Below are positions 42,172 to 54,368 of a DNA stretch of 64,000 nt, piece after piece (positions within the stretch are counted from its first letter, which is position 1; every line of letters starts with the position of its first letter). Position numbers and translations under genes: made by a program. The stretch comes from Brienomyrus brachyistius. Its lineage: Eukaryota; Chordata; Actinopteri; Osteoglossiformes; Mormyridae. The stretch lies in NCBI RefSeq assembly GCF_023856365.1, contig NC_064551.1, positions 4,172,501 through 4,236,500 of the forward strand. Reading direction: 5' to 3'. Under the pieces are notes generated by a model that did not search any database, was not told the DNA's origin, and was given only the letters and a program-made list of their open reading frames with translations.

Positions 42172-43829
42172 ATGACAGACCAACGAAGCAAGGCACCTAC
42201 CGTCTCTGAGGAGGACTATATCAGTTACGTCGAACAGGTGCTTTTTTGGATATCCCGACTCGGCATCCAAGAATATTTCCCCGCGTGGAACCTCGTTAGT
42301 CGGAGCAGGGATATCCTGGATGAGCTATCCCTAGAGGAAGACGTGCAGCTAGCAGAGGAGGTAGCCGGCGAGTAGCCGAGCTCCGGACAGAGCGCTACGT
42401 CGCTCCCAGCGAGCCGGGGCCCATTCTTCCACCGTCTGTCTTTGCGGACGTAGCGCCGCCTCCCGCCACCACTGTGCGCTGAAGGAGGAGAAGGAGAGGA
42501 TCGGCGATCACCCCGACGATCGCCCTGGGGGAGTGCACCCTCGTCCCGGCGTCTCTCCTTGAAGAGGATCGGGAGGCCTTCCTGATCACCCCGAAGGCCC
42601 CCAGCTCTGTTAAGCTGCCTCCCCAGGCAGCTTCTCCCATCCGGAGAACACGCCAGGCTGCTGCGCAGCTTGAGCAGCCGCCTCCGCTGCTCGCTGCAGC
42701 CGTCTGGCCTGAGGAGCTCCCTCCGCTCCTGCCGCCTGCTGTACCTGCGGAATCAGTGCAGCCTCTTCTGCCTGCGGCTCCAGCGCCCGTGCGGCCGCCT
42801 CTGCCTGCGGCTCCAGCACCCGTGCGGCCGCCTCTGCCTGCGGTTCCTGAGCAGGCGCTCCCCCTGCTTGCAGCTCCTGCGCCCACACCCATGGCGCTCC
42901 CCCTGCCTGCAGCTTCCGCGCCCACGCCCGAGGCGCTTCCCCTGCCTGCAGCTCCCGCGCCCGAGGCGCTCCCTCTGCCTGCAGCTCCCGCGCCCACGCC
43001 CGAGGCGCTCCCTAAGTCCCCAGTGACTGTGGCCCCAGAGACTCTTGTTCCTGACCCCTCTCCAGTCCCTTTAGCCCCAGTCCCCGAGGAGGTCCCAGAG
43101 GACCCCACCGTAGCTCCTCCCTCCTCGGAGGTAGAGGAGCTACAATGGGACCCCTCGGGGACCCTTCTTATGACTCCTCTGCCCTCGCCCCGGCGAGCCC
43201 GACCCCGACCAAGGGTCGCAATGTCTGTGTCCCGGAAAGGGAGAGGACATAGACGCAGGGCTGGGGTCCCACCCGCCCGGGGTCCCACCCGCCCTGCCCC
43301 CTGGCTCACCCTGCCTCGCCTGCGCTGGGGCTCAGTCGGCGCCTGCGGGTCCTGGCCCTCCGGGTCGGCTGTCGCCTGCGGGTCCCCCTCCACAGCCTCG
43401 TCGCCCTGCCTCACTCCCTCCTCCGGCGTCTCGTCGATCGCCTGCGGGCTTCCCGACGGCGGCTCCTCAGTCGCCTGCTGGTCCCCCACCTTCTGCGCGT
43501 CGGAGGACGTCGCCGCCTACTGCGGCTCCCCCCCCCTCCTTGCCCTCACCAGGGTCCCCTCCAGCTCCCTCGTCCTCTTCCCTGGTGATCCCTCCAGCTC
43601 CCTCTTCGGCCCTTGCGTCGGTCCTTTGCTCTGCCTCCTCAGCCCCTCCGAGGTCCCTTCCGGCTCCGGCCTCCCGGCCGCCTGCGGCCCCTCCGGCTGC
43701 AACCCGTCGCCCGCTGGGGCTTCCTTGGGCTCCCCTTTATTCCCCCGCCTTCTCTCCTTACTCCCCTGCCTATCTTGCTCCTTCCTTTGCTCCTCCTCCT
43801 GGTTTTGTCCCTCCTGTTCCCATTCCTAG
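42172..43829 (+). pseudogene. Second coding start and Pro-rich region of LTR element 2
   Basis: MTDQRSKAPTVSEEDYISYV, then WNLVSRSRDILDELSLEEDV, stops at 42373-42375. After a frame change come ADVAPPPATTV and ALGECTLVPAS, then a Pro/Ala-rich stretch (about 42756-43240, e.g. PVRPPLPAAPAPVRPPLPA) and MSVSRKGRGHRRRAG. The order is the same as in the 598-aa protein of element 1. Frame breaks make it unlikely to be translated in full. The 364-codon minus-strand frame here is antisense. Confidence 0.55.
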
Positions 43830-44874
43830 TCCTTTTTTTCCTCCTCCGTTCACCCCTGGTCCTTTTGTCCCGCCTGTTCCCACTGTGTCCCCTTTCATGA
43901 TCTATCTGTCTGCCTTCCCTGCCCTCTGTCAAGTTTTGTCCTACTTCCTGTCTTTGTGCCTGTTCTGTGTCTCGGTCCTGTTTCCGGTGTCTCGTTAATG
44001 GTTTTCTTCTTCTGTTCCAGGTCCCGTCTCCCTCGTCTCGTCTGTCGCCTCCCCTGAGGGGGGTTCTGTCATACCCGGCTCGTACGATCCTCGTGTGTGC
44101 CACGCCCCCCGATTATCCACGTGTGCTTCCCTGATCTTACCCAGCTGTGTCCAATTATTTTCAATCAGTCCTGTCTATTTCAGTCCATGTCTTACCTCAG
44201 TTCCTCGTCCGTCATTGATGTTTGTCGATGCCCGTGTTCTGTCCTGCCCTTGCCCCGATTAAATCCTCGTTTGCCCCGACGTCTGCCTGCCTGCCTGTTC
44301 CTTGCTCACTCTCCTGCCTGAGCGATCACCCGTTACCCGTTTCACCGGCGATCATCACAGAATGACGGACCAAAAAGAAAAGGCATCTTCCGTAGCTGAG
44401 GAGGATTACCTTCCTTCCTTGCTTGCTCTCCTGCCTGAACGATCACCCGTTTCACCGGTGATTGTCACAGTAGCAGCCTGCTTTACGCCACTCCATCCAA
44501 CGCTTGGCATCGCGCTTGGTGATGTGAGGCTTGCATGCAGCTGCTCGCCCATGGAAGCCCATTCCATGAAACGCACAGTTTTATTGCTGGAGTTAATGCT
44601 AAAGGAAGTTTGCAGTTACTGAGTCAACAGAGCGTTGGTGACTTACTGGCACTATGCGCCTCAGCACCCAGCCACCGGCTCTGTTACTTTCTGATCTGCC
44701 GCTTCATGGCTGAGTTCTTTGCCTGTTCAGAATGAGCCATTCACTCACAAATATTTGTAAACCTGACTGCATGGATCGGCGCTTGATTATATACCATTGT
44801 GACAATGGGTCTAAAAGAAACCCCTGAATTCAAAGATTAAGAGGTGTGTCCCAATACTTTTTCCATATAGTGTA

Positions 44875-45114
44875 TCTGTACTCCGTTATGAAGAAGCACA
44901 GGGTATGAGGTGGGTGGGGTGAACATGCTGGGCTAAATGATCACAAGAACAGCTAAGATAAGTTATGCAGCATGAAGAAAGATTATTCTAAGGGATACAT
45001 CTACTGTGAAAGAAACACAACCTTTTTGTATTTTTAGTTTTGTATCGTATTGCACATTCTGGATGGGATACCATACTTAGAGGAAGAAAGACTGAGTGTT
45101 TGATTATTGTACTG
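44875..45114. other. Spacer between transposon and TAAR relic
   Basis: Same spacer as 29444-29684. Confidence 0.5.
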
Positions 45115-45440
45115 AGACGACCCCACTCCAGTCCTGGGGGGGAGGCTGCTGTATTACCTAAGCGTGATGTAAACGTCAGAAGCAAAGGGCCCAGTTAGCA
45201 GCAAGCTGCCTCCCAATCAAAGGTGGCAATACAGAGATTACAAAGAGCGCAGGTGATGCTACAGCCTGACCTCTTGCATGTGCTGAGAGCAGGGAAGGTA
45301 GGATCAGGTGCAGAGAGGCAGAAATGGGTGTGGGGAGTTTCTCTGTGTACATCCTTCATGGGGGGTGAGCTGTTAGAGAAGCTCATGGTACTCATGGTCT
45401 GAAGGACTAGTGAAGGTAAAACATGAAATCTGACTGTAGT
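45115..45440 (-). pseudogene. Relic of a TAAR 5' end
   Basis: Same relic as at 29685, but the start-codon site reads ctcatggtactcatggtctg, closer to the intact gene at 58160. The minus-strand frame reads SFSNSSPPMKDVHRET. Confidence 0.6.
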
Positions 45441-46494
45441 TTTCATTTATTAAGAGACTTATGAAAAAATAAAGCAAACTGAGAAGGACGGAGTCCAGAT
45501 GATGTAAGGAATGAACTGAGAGGGCAGAGGGGCAGCAAGTAAATTTTAATAAGGGAGATACGAAGTAGGAGAACAACATGCTTATGGTAATACAGCACTT
45601 TCTGAAATGGGGGAATGAATAATTAATAACAGTTTTACAGGGTGTCAGTTAAGGTGTCATAGGGCTCGTTAGACTCCCCAGTTACACTTTACATGCATCC
45701 TATACATCTTAAAATCCTCGTTTTTTTGAATGCAAAAAATACATACAAGTTTCAAATAACACATACAGCTACAAGTCAGTTTATATCTATCAGTGTTTCC
45801 TCATTATGTAGGAACATTAAATAATAAGATGCTTATATTTGCCATTTGCACGAGTTTAAGTGTAGGTACTTTTGAGACACACATGTACAGGTGAGAGTGC
45901 AGGGTGGGGGGGGGGTCAGAGGATGGTCTTAGGCGTTAATGTCAGGTCCTTGCAGCAGTGGGGTTAAGGGAGATACCGAAGGACCCAAATATGATGTAGT
46001 TACTCTGTCAGCCACATGGTCTTTTACAGTATGTCAGTAAATCTGTACTGAGGATCTTTATATGCCCCTCGATGATTATGCTACACATCTACAGCCCAAA
46101 GATTTATGTCAGCATATACACACAAATACAAGTAAAAAGAAATCACTCAACTATCAACCCAATGTATTTTGCAGAGATTGTGACCATAGGAAATTGCTTT
46201 TTTTCATTTTAAAACAACTTGTTTGTTGTATTTAATCTTGAGATTTGGATCAGAGATCTTTTTGGAGATGTTTTTTGAAAGCTTTCGTTATCTTGATAGC
46301 TGTAGCTGTATTTTTCTAGCAATTCATCACTCGCTTGCAGGAGATTTAATTCAGCTTCCCAATATAACACTGTTCTAAGTACAGATGGTTAGGATTCAAA
46401 CATTGTAAGGTAAAAAGATGCATTTAAGTTTTTTTAATGGCTGAAAAAGTTCCAACAATAGTAACAAAAGAATCTGGATAGTCAATTAATGCAT
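45441..46494. other. 3' flank of the 46495 receptor
   Basis: Half minisatellite unit near 45515; shared with 30011-31071. No gene. Confidence 0.55.
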
Positions 46495-47550
46495 TCATTC
46501 AGAATACAATTTCATTCGACAAGAATCTTTGTGTAGGACTCTGCCACTGAGAATTATGCTCAAAGCTTTTCTGAACCAAGAGTAAAAAAAAGCATAAACC
46601 AAAGGATTGAAACTCGAGTTCATATAACCAAACCAAACCAGGGCATCAGTCAGTGTGGGTGGGATGGAATAGCCAATGAAGGGGTCCATAATATTACAGA
46701 GGAAAAAAGGGGTCCAGCAGATGAGGAAAACTCCCACCACCACTGCCAGGGTGTTTGCCTTCTTTCTTTCATGCTTCCCAGAGACTGCAGACCCATTTCC
46801 ATCCTCCACCTTAATCTGCCGTGTCAGATCTTTAATTGATCTGGCCTGACGTCTTGCTACCACGTAGATCTTGAGGTAAATGCTCAACATGATGAGGCCA
46901 GGGAGGAAAAATGAGAAAAGAGAAGAGAATGCAGCAGATGTCGGACTAAAGAATACCGTGCATCCTCCGACACACTGCACCTGTGTCTCAAAGAAGTGCT
47001 CACTGCCTTTCAGGTTGAGGTTTGAGAAGATCATCCCAAAAGCGAAGATGGCTGGGAAGACCCAGCTGGTTATGATCATCAGCAGAGTAGTGACAGAGTT
47101 GACTATGGAGCGGTACAGAAGTGGAGTGCAGACAGCAAGGTAGCGGTCCACAGAGATGAAGGAGAGGTGGAAGATGGAGGAGGTGCTGAGCATGATGTCC
47201 GTGCTGGTGTGGAGCTTGCACACAAAGTCTCCCAGGTACCAGCAGCCGTACACCGACCTCATCGCACTGCACGGCATGATGAAGACCCCCAACAAAAAGT
47301 CGCAAACCGCCAGTGAGAGAATGAGGCAGTTTGTGGTGGTGTGCAGCTGTTTAAAATGCGCTATAGATGTTAAGACCAGAAGATTCCCAGTGACTGTGAT
47401 CAATACAGCAAAGGCCATGAAAGCAAACATGGAAAACTGGAGACTTACAGGCTGGACATTCTTCTTGCATGATCCGCTCACAGAGTCATAGCAGTACTGT
47501 GTTTCTGCATATACATCACTGATGCGGCTTGAGTTGTTTAAGAAGTTCAT
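46495..47550 (-). CDS. Trace amine-associated receptor (TAAR), copy H
   Basis: Intact 351-aa TAAR; ATG at 47550. Distinctive: NVQPVSLQFSMFAF and AVLITVTGNLLVLTS in TM1, DRYLAVC (Leu where most have Phe), FFSPTSAAFSSLFSFFLPG in TM5 (Ser at 5.42 and 5.43), and an altered C-terminus SGRVLHKDSCRMK. Asp118 (HTSTDIMLS), CWTP, W7.40/Y7.43 and NSSFNPLVYAFFYSWF kept. Confidence 0.96.
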   Translation of the reverse strand: MNFLNNSSRISDVYAETQYCYDSVSGSCKKNVQPVSLQFSMFAFMAFAVLITVTGNLLVLTSIAHFKQLHTTTNCLILSLAVCDFLLGVFIMPCSAMRSVYGCWYLGDFVCKLHTSTDIMLSTSSIFHLSFISVDRYLAVCTPLLYRSIVNSVTTLLMIITSWVFPAIFAFGMIFSNLNLKGSEHFFETQVQCVGGCTVFFSPTSAAFSSLFSFFLPGLIMLSIYLKIYVVARRQARSIKDLTRQIKVEDGNGSAVSGKHERKKANTLAVVVGVFLICWTPFFLCNIMDPFIGYSIPPTLTDALVWFGYMNSSFNPLVYAFFYSWFRKALSIILSGRVLHKDSCRMKLYSE

Positions 47551-47618
47551 GCTACTCCAGTTCTGAAGACCTAGTAAGAAGATAGATTTCACTTTGACTG
47601 CAGTCTGTGGTGCTCCGG

Positions 47619-47719
47619 TTTATATACTGTAGCTGTTGAGACTCGTTGCCAAGGGTCATGAGAGAACAATATTCACTGCTGTGCTGCAGGGAAAATATAC
47701 AAGAGTGAGTAACGTACTC
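47619..47719 (-). promoter_or_regulatory. Promoter of TAAR copy H
   Basis: TATATAAA at plus 47619-47627; palindrome 47707-47719, about 80 bp above the TATA box because a stretch present in other copies is missing. Confidence 0.7.
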
Positions 47720-50249
47720 TGGGGATGTCAATACTTATTTGTTATTGTTGTACATATCAAGATATGAACCGCGGAATTTCGGAGGGGTGGGGTGGGGAGG
47801 GTCTTGGACCCGTGCCTGGGTGCCTTCTGATAGCATCATTAAGAATGCACTCGTGAAGAGTTTCTGCAATATTCTGTGTATCGGGCAGTGAGCCGGTTTC
47901 TGCATTTCCAAACCAACATAGAAGAGGCAGCAGCTCATATCTCGGGTCTCCACAGCCCATGTATAACCATAGACTTGTTTTTCTTTGTGTATTTCCAAAT
48001 GAAATGTAAGGTAGATATTTACAGTTGGATACTTCACAGTTTACTCCATAAATTTTTTTATTATCTCTTTAAAGCTATTTTAATTAAACTTGGAATCATT
48101 TTAAGAAAGATAATGTACTCTCATTATAGAACTTCCACAATCTTGGAACATTTGCAGTATTTTTCATCATACATTACTTTGAAATCTGTATGCTAAATAC
48201 AAGGAAGGTTCAAATGTTATGCTTAAGAAAAAAACTGATTTTTAAAGTCTGGAAGCCTGGAAGTAGGACAGGCTGTGAATTACTATGGAATTTCAAGCTT
48301 TTCTCTCACCCGTGATCTGGGTGGGAACACAGTGAAATTTTTGTGTCACAGTTCCTGGGGAATGGGGGGGGGGACAAGACAAACAGCAGTGGAAAATTGG
48401 CAGGGCAGTACAATAAAATAACAAGTAGACATAATATTAAATAAGAAATAAGTAATGTGAAATAGTATGATGTGCAATGGCATGGATGAGGTAGCTATGC
48501 GGGATGTGCAAAATTATTGCATGTGATAGGAAATGCTAATGATTGAATTTAGAGAAAATATTAACATGTACTTCTTTAGGCCAGCTAAGTTAAATTAACT
48601 TGTAGTAGGAAAGGGTAGAATGAAATAGAGTAACAACCAAAACAGACTGATTATGCTGATTATTATTTTAAGTGTATTACTGTACATTACCATGCTCTTT
48701 GAAAAATCAGACAATAAGTTATAAATTGTTTTGAGAGGCTTATGTAGGTTTTTCAGTGATAATCTTGTGTCATTGGATCCATCTGCCATTAATATCTTCT
48801 TTGCATCATTTAAGAAATAAAGAATTTTTGCATTTAGCCTAGGAAATATCACCCTTTTACAGTATCTCAAGAAGCTCTTCACATCAAAAGACAAAGATTT
48901 CAACAAAGATATCAAAACGTAAAGTTGGAAGCAATAATTTCCGGTAAAACAATAAGACCCTCTTTATTATTCATTGGCCATTAGGTGGTGCTATAGAGTT
49001 AAACATCCAACAACCAACCACCTTCTGTAGTGCTTATTCATTACATCATATCTACACACGTGGAGCTATTGCCAACAAGCAATGGGCATGAGGTGGGTGG
49101 GGTGAACATGCTGGGCTGAATGATCACAGGAACAGCTAAGACAAGTTATGCAGCATGAAGAAAGATTATTCTAAGGGATACATCTTCTATAGGAAATACC
49201 ATCATTCTATATGTTTTATCTGCATAAATCATCCTTCCATATATTTAACTGCTTATCTACGTACTGCACACCCTAGTCTTTGGGCTGTGTGACTCAGAGA
49301 GGCCATGGATACTGTAGGTACCATAGCAGCCAGCAGGGGGTGCTCCACATGCACTCCACAGGGACCCAAAGTGGAGACAAGATGCCAAGCGGCAGGATTT
49401 GATAGATTCATTGCAAGTGGTTTGATGCAGCAGGGTTGTGCTCTGAGCCACCACTCTGCCTGAAGTGTCTGTACAGATACTTTTCTATTAAGCAGATGCT
49501 ATCATCCAACGTGATACACAGTTTTTAGACAGCAAGTTCAGCCAGTTGTTTGAGAGCCTCATAATGAAGTGATTCTGCTGGCCGTGGGGTTTAAACTGGT
49601 GACCTTCTGATCACAAACACAGCATCCATACCCACTGGGCCACCCCCCCCCCCCCCCCCCCCCCCCCCCATCTCTCAGGTGCTTGAGATACAGGACGACA
49701 ATCTTTCTAGCACTACAGGGTTACCTCACTGTCTCTGATTGGGGACATCTGTGGTTTATTAGGGTTCAGCAGTTTGGAGAAGGTTTGTCATGAGGGTTAA
49801 TTAGAAGCACAGAGCATGAAAACAGAGGCCAGGGGACACAGATACAATTTAATATTGTTTTCAGTCACTCGGGATGGCTGATAGTCATCTTATGGATAAT
49901 AACTGATAAAGAAATAAAATCTGTGCTGAACAGAAGGAAGTGGTGTTTGTACAGCAGGGATTACGGTGCCCATTAGGGCACAGGGAACAGTTGACATATT
50001 AATTTATATCTCTCAGTTTTCTCATTACTGGGGAACTTTACGTAATAAGATACTTATATTTGGCATTCATTCTAGTAGAAGTAGATACACAGGAATTCTT
50101 TGATTTTCGTAAATCCCGTCTTACTTTATTATGAGAAACACAGACTCACATTTACAGGTGAGAGTGAAGATTGGGGTCAGAGCACAGGGTCAGACACTGT
50201 GACTGTTTAGAGGAAGAAAGACTGAGTGTGTGATTACTGCGCTGAGACG
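47720..50249. other. Long intergenic block, dispersed repeats, no gene
   Basis: 47720-48940 is AT-rich with nothing recognised. From 48960 it follows the block seen at 23380-23880 (ggccattaggtggtgctata; the 240-bp repeat at 49230-49460). A run of 27 C lies at 49643-49669. 49680-50200 recurs at 53130-53660 and 56720-57230. Confidence 0.5.
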
Positions 50250-50348
50250 ACCCCACTCCAGTCCCGGGGGGGGGGGGGGGGGGGGGGGGCTGCTGTATTA
50301 CCTAAGCGTGATGTAAACGTCAGAAGCAAAGGGCCCAGTTAGCAGCTC
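50250..50348 (-). pseudogene. Relic of a TAAR 5' end (TM1/TM2 side only)
   Basis: Keeps ccccactccagtc, an expanded run of 24 G (50266-50289) and ctgctgtattacctaagcgt to agcaaagggcccagttagca. The start region is replaced by the tail of a MITE-like repeat (ggaactgggcaaccctgct). Confidence 0.4.
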
Positions 50349-50903
50349 AGACACACTTACACTACTAAACCTGCCAATTGACTGGGAAACTGAGTAATGT
50401 GTGTTTGAGCAGGGAAATCTGCAAACTGGCCCTCTGGACCGGAACTGGGCAACCCTGCTATACATCTTAAAACCCACAGATTTTTATTGACATATACAAT
50501 ACGTATTAATTCTAAATAATCAATACTGTACATAAAACCACAAGTAAAATTAAAAAATTAAAACTGGCATTAGCATCATTATGTACTCTAAAAAGATGGT
50601 GAAGAGAGGAGATATAACCTTTTCTTTTATTTTAAACAGCTTTTTGTTGAATATAGACCTATGAGATGAACCTGGAGCAATTTTGTATTCATTTTGAAGG
50701 GGTTCGTTATCTCGACAGCTGCAGTTGAATTTTTCTAGCAATACGTCACTCCTTTTAAAAGACATTTAATACAGTTTTCCGTTGTACAGATGGTTAGAAA
50801 TCTAAGAAGATGCAGTAAGTCTTTCATAATGGCTGAAAAAAGCACAAGTACTCATATAATTAAATAGTAAGACAGGTATATTTATAGCCAAATATTAAAT
50901 TCA
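50349..50903. other. 3' flank of the 50904 receptor
   Basis: Nearly identical to 53809-54368. No gene. Confidence 0.5.
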
Positions 50904-51956
50904 TTAAGTATACAATTTCATTCGACAAGAATCTCTGTAAAAGATTCTGCCACTGAGAATTATGCTCAAAGCTTTTCTGAACCAAGAGTAAAAAAAAGCA
51001 TAGATGAAAGGATTGAAGCCCGAGTTCATATAACCAAACCAAAACAGGGCATCAGTCAGTGTGGGTGGGATGGAATAGCCAATGAAGGGGTCCATAATAT
51101 TACAGAGGAAAAAAGGGGTCCAACAGATGAGGAAAACTCCCACCACCACTGCCAGGGTGTTTGCCTTCTTTCTTTCATGCTTCCCAGAGACTGCAGACCC
51201 ATTTCCATCCTCCACCTTAATCTGCCGTGTCAGATCTTTAATTGATCTGGCCTGACGTCTTGCTACCACATAGATCTTGAGGTAAATGCTGAACATGATG
51301 AGGCCAGGGAGGAAAAATGAGAAAATAGTAGAGAATGCAGCTGATGCTGGACTAAAGATCACCGTGCATCCTCCGACACACTGCACCTGTGTCTCAAAGA
51401 AGTGCTCACTGCCTTTCATGTTGAGGCCTGAGAAGATCATTCCATAGGCGAAGATGGCCGGGAAGACCCAGCTGGTTATGATCATCAGCAGAGTAGTGAC
51501 AGAGTTGACTATGGAGCGGTACAGAAGTGGGGTGCAGACAGCAAGGTAGCGGTCCACAGAGATGAAGGAGAGGTGGAAGGTGGAGGAGGTGCTGAGCATG
51601 ACGTCTGTACTGGAGTGGAACTTGCACACAAAGTCTCCCAGGTACCAGCAGCCATAGACCGATCGCATCGCACTGCATGGCATGACGAGGGCCCCCATCA
51701 AGAAGTCGCAAACTGCCAGTGAGAGAATGAGGCAGTTTGTGGTGGTGTGCAGCTGTTTAAAATGCGCTATAGATGTTATGACCAGAAGATTCCCAGTTAC
51801 TGTAACCAATATAGCAAAGGCCATGAAAGCAACCATGGAAAACTGGAGACTTAGAGGCTGGACATTCTTCTTGCATGATCCGCTCACAGAGTCATAGCAG
51901 TACTGTATTTCTGCATATACATCACTGATGCGGCTTGAGTTGTTCAAGAAGTTCAT
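50904..51956 (-). CDS. Trace amine-associated receptor (TAAR), copy I
   Basis: Intact 350-aa TAAR; ATG at 51956. The open frame continues upstream for 52 more codons, but that runs through the TATA box and is not expected to be transcribed. TM3 has STFHLSFISVDRYLAV (Thr where most copies have Ile). TM5 CTVIFSPASAAF, IMFSIYLKIYVV. ICL3 SGKHERKKAN. C-terminus ends MKLYT, lacking the final two residues of others. Asp118, W6.48, W7.40/Y7.43, NSGFNPFIYAFFYSWF kept. Sister of copy J: start to start 3465 bp. Confidence 0.96.
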   Translation of the reverse strand: MNFLNNSSRISDVYAEIQYCYDSVSGSCKKNVQPLSLQFSMVAFMAFAILVTVTGNLLVITSIAHFKQLHTTTNCLILSLAVCDFLMGALVMPCSAMRSVYGCWYLGDFVCKFHSSTDVMLSTSSTFHLSFISVDRYLAVCTPLLYRSIVNSVTTLLMIITSWVFPAIFAYGMIFSGLNMKGSEHFFETQVQCVGGCTVIFSPASAAFSTIFSFFLPGLIMFSIYLKIYVVARRQARSIKDLTRQIKVEDGNGSAVSGKHERKKANTLAVVVGVFLICWTPFFLCNIMDPFIGYSIPPTLTDALFWFGYMNSGFNPFIYAFFYSWFRKALSIILSGRIFYRDSCRMKLYT

Positions 51957-52014
51957 GCTATTCCACCTAGACAGAAAACAGATTTCACTGTGACTGCAGT
52001 CCGTGGTGCTCTTG

Positions 52015-52116
52015 GTTATATACTGTATTGTAACAAGAGAACAACCTACCTCATCAGCATTAATATTCAGTGGCATTATGCTGTAGGGACAATGCACCAG
52101 AGTGAGTAACATACTC
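52015..52116 (-). promoter_or_regulatory. Promoter of TAAR copy I
   Basis: TATATAAC at plus 52015-52023, 59 bp above the ATG; palindrome site 52104-52116 intact in both arms (gagta, tactc), spacer aca. CCAAT is acaat. Confidence 0.65.
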
Positions 52117-53705
52117 AGGGGATGTCAAGGGTCTAAAGACTCGTTTATTATTGTTTATCGTTTATCATCTGTATTATTGGCCAAATCTCAACGTGCATCA
52201 TGAGATTAAAAAGCGCATCGCGAGGTGAGCAGGTTCACAATTCAAAGAAAGAGGAGGCAGCAGGTCTTATTTGGGTTTTTCAAAAGCAGACAGAGGAGTG
52301 GTGATGATTTTATTACCCCTGCGGCTTCTTCAGGTTTTCGCCATGGCTCATGTATCACCAAACTCTTTCTTTTTTTGCATATTTTTAAATTAAATGCAAC
52401 CAACCACCTTCTGTAGTGCTTATTCATTACATCATATCTACACACCTGGAGCTATTGCCAGCAAGCAATGGGCATGAGGTAGGTGGGGTGAACATGTTGG
52501 GCTGATTGATCACAGGAACAGCTAAGACAAGTTATGCAGCATGAAGAAAGATTATTCTAAGGGATACATCTTCTATAGGAAATACCATCATTCTATATGT
52601 TTTATCTGCATAAATCATCCTTCCATATATTTATCTGCTTATCTATGTACTGCACACCCTAGTTGGGACACCAACCCATCAGAGGACACACTGACCTAAA
52701 CCTTACAGGTATCTCAGAGAAAACATTAGTCTGACTGCATCTGTTTGGGTTGTGTGACTCAGAGAGGCCATGGATACTGTCGGTACCATAGCAGCCAGCA
52801 GGGGGTGCTCCACATGCACTCCACAGGGACCCAAAGTGGAGACAAGATGCCAAGCGGCAGGATTTGATAGATTCATTGCAAGTGGTTTGATGCAGCAGGG
52901 TTGTGCTCTGAGCCACCACTCTGCCTGAAGTGTCTGTACAGATACTTTTCTATTAAGCAGATGCTATCATCCAACGTGATACACAGTTTTTAGACAGCAA
53001 GTTCAGCCAGTTGTTTGAGAGCCTCATAATGAACTGGTTCTGCTGGCCGTGGGGTTTAAACTGGTGACCTTCTGATCACAAACACAGCATCCATACCCAC
53101 TGGGCCACCCCCCCCCTCCCCCCCTCCATCTCTCAGGTGCTTGAGATACAGGACGACAATCTTTCTAGCACTACAGGGTTACCTCACTGTCTCTGATTGG
53201 GGACATCTGTGGTTTATTAGGGTTCAGCAGTTTGGAGAAGGTTTGTCATGAGGGTTAATTAGAAGCACAGAGCATGAAAACAGAGGCCAGGGGACACAGA
53301 TACAATTTAATATTGTTTTCAGTCACTCGGGATGGCTGATAGTCATCTTATGGATAATAACTGATAAAGAAATAAAATCTGTGCTGAACAGAAGGAAGTG
53401 GTGTTTGTACAGCAGGGATTACGGTGCCCATCAGGGCACAGGGAACAATTGACATATTCATTTATATCTCTCAGTTTTCTCATTACTGAGGAACTTTACG
53501 TAATAAGATACTTATATTTGCCATTCATTCTAGTAGAAGTAGATACACAGGAATTCTTTGATTTTCGTAAATCCTGTCTTACTTTATTATGAGAAACACA
53601 GACTCACATTTACAGGTGAGAGTGAAGATTGGGGTCAGAGCACAGGGTCAGACACTGTGACTGTTTAGAGGAAGAAAGACTGAGTGTGTGATTACTGCGC
53701 TGAGA
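52117..53705. other. Intergenic block duplicated at 55700-57240
   Basis: Shares long near-identical stretches with the next block, including the 240-bp repeat (52640-52920) and a C-run (53107-53126). No gene. Confidence 0.55.
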
Positions 53706-53808
53706 CGACCCCACTCCAGTCCCGGGGGGGGGGGGGGGGGGGGCTGCTGTATTACCTAAGCGTGATGTAAACGTCAGAAGCAAAGGGCCGAGTTAGCAAA
53801 GAGTTAGC
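53706..53808 (-). pseudogene. Relic of a TAAR 5' end (TM1/TM2 side only)
   Basis: As at 50250, with a run of 20 G at 53724-53743. Confidence 0.4.
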
Positions 53809-54368
53809 AGCTCAGACATACTTACACTACTAAATCTGCCAATTGACTGGAATACTGACTAATGTGTGTTTGAGCAGGGAAATCTGCAAACTGGCCCTCA
53901 GGACCGGAACTGGGCAACCCTGCTATACATCTTAAAACCCACAGATTTTTATTGACATATACAGTACGTATTAATTCTAAATAATCAATACTGTACATAA
54001 AACCACAAGTAAAATTAAAAAATTAAAACTGGCATTAGCAACATTATGTACTCTAAAAAGATGGTGAAGAGAGGAGATATAACCTTTTCTTTTATTTTAA
54101 ACAGCTTTTTGTTGAATATAGACCTATGAGATGAACCTGGGGCAATTTTGTATTCATTTTGAAGGGGTTCGTTATCTCGACAGCTGCAGTTGAATTTTTC
54201 TAGCAATACGTCACTCCTTTTAAAAGACATTTAATACAGTTTTCCGTTGTACAGATGGTTAGAAATCTAAGAAGATGCAGTAAGTCTTTCATAATAGCTG
54301 AAAAAAGCACAAGTACTCATATAATTAAATAGTAAGACAGGTATATTTATAGCCAAATAATAAATTGA
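53809..54368. other. 3' flank of the 54369 receptor
   Basis: Nearly identical to 50349-50903. No gene. Confidence 0.5.

Larger units (their letters stand above)
41240..44469 (+). mobile_element. LTR element 2, non-autonomous, chimeric
   Basis: 5' LTR 41240-41533 and near-identical LTR at 44067-44359, both TGTCATACCC...ATCATCACA. The host gap is flanked by TTAGC (41235-41239) and GTAGC (44470-44474). The empty site in copies 1 and 2 reads GTAGC, so this is a 5-bp TSD with one later change. After the 44067 LTR come about 50 bp of leader and coding start, then a shorter LTR tail ending attgtcaca at 44469. A third LTR-tail/leader junction lies at 42140-42175. No pol motif. Confidence 0.85.
40606..44874 (-). 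mobile_element. Tc1-like DNA transposon, copy 3 (interrupted)
   Basis: The same transposon as at 28353 and 33011, with a worn left end. It is split by LTR element 2 (41240-44469). Left part 40606-41239, right part 44470-44874, ending ccatatagtgta. Confidence 0.85.

Noticed and set aside
42395..43489. 364-codon minus-strand frame inside LTR element 2
   Set aside because: Antisense of the Pro/Ala-rich plus-strand region that matches the element 1 protein; element 2 is plus-oriented.
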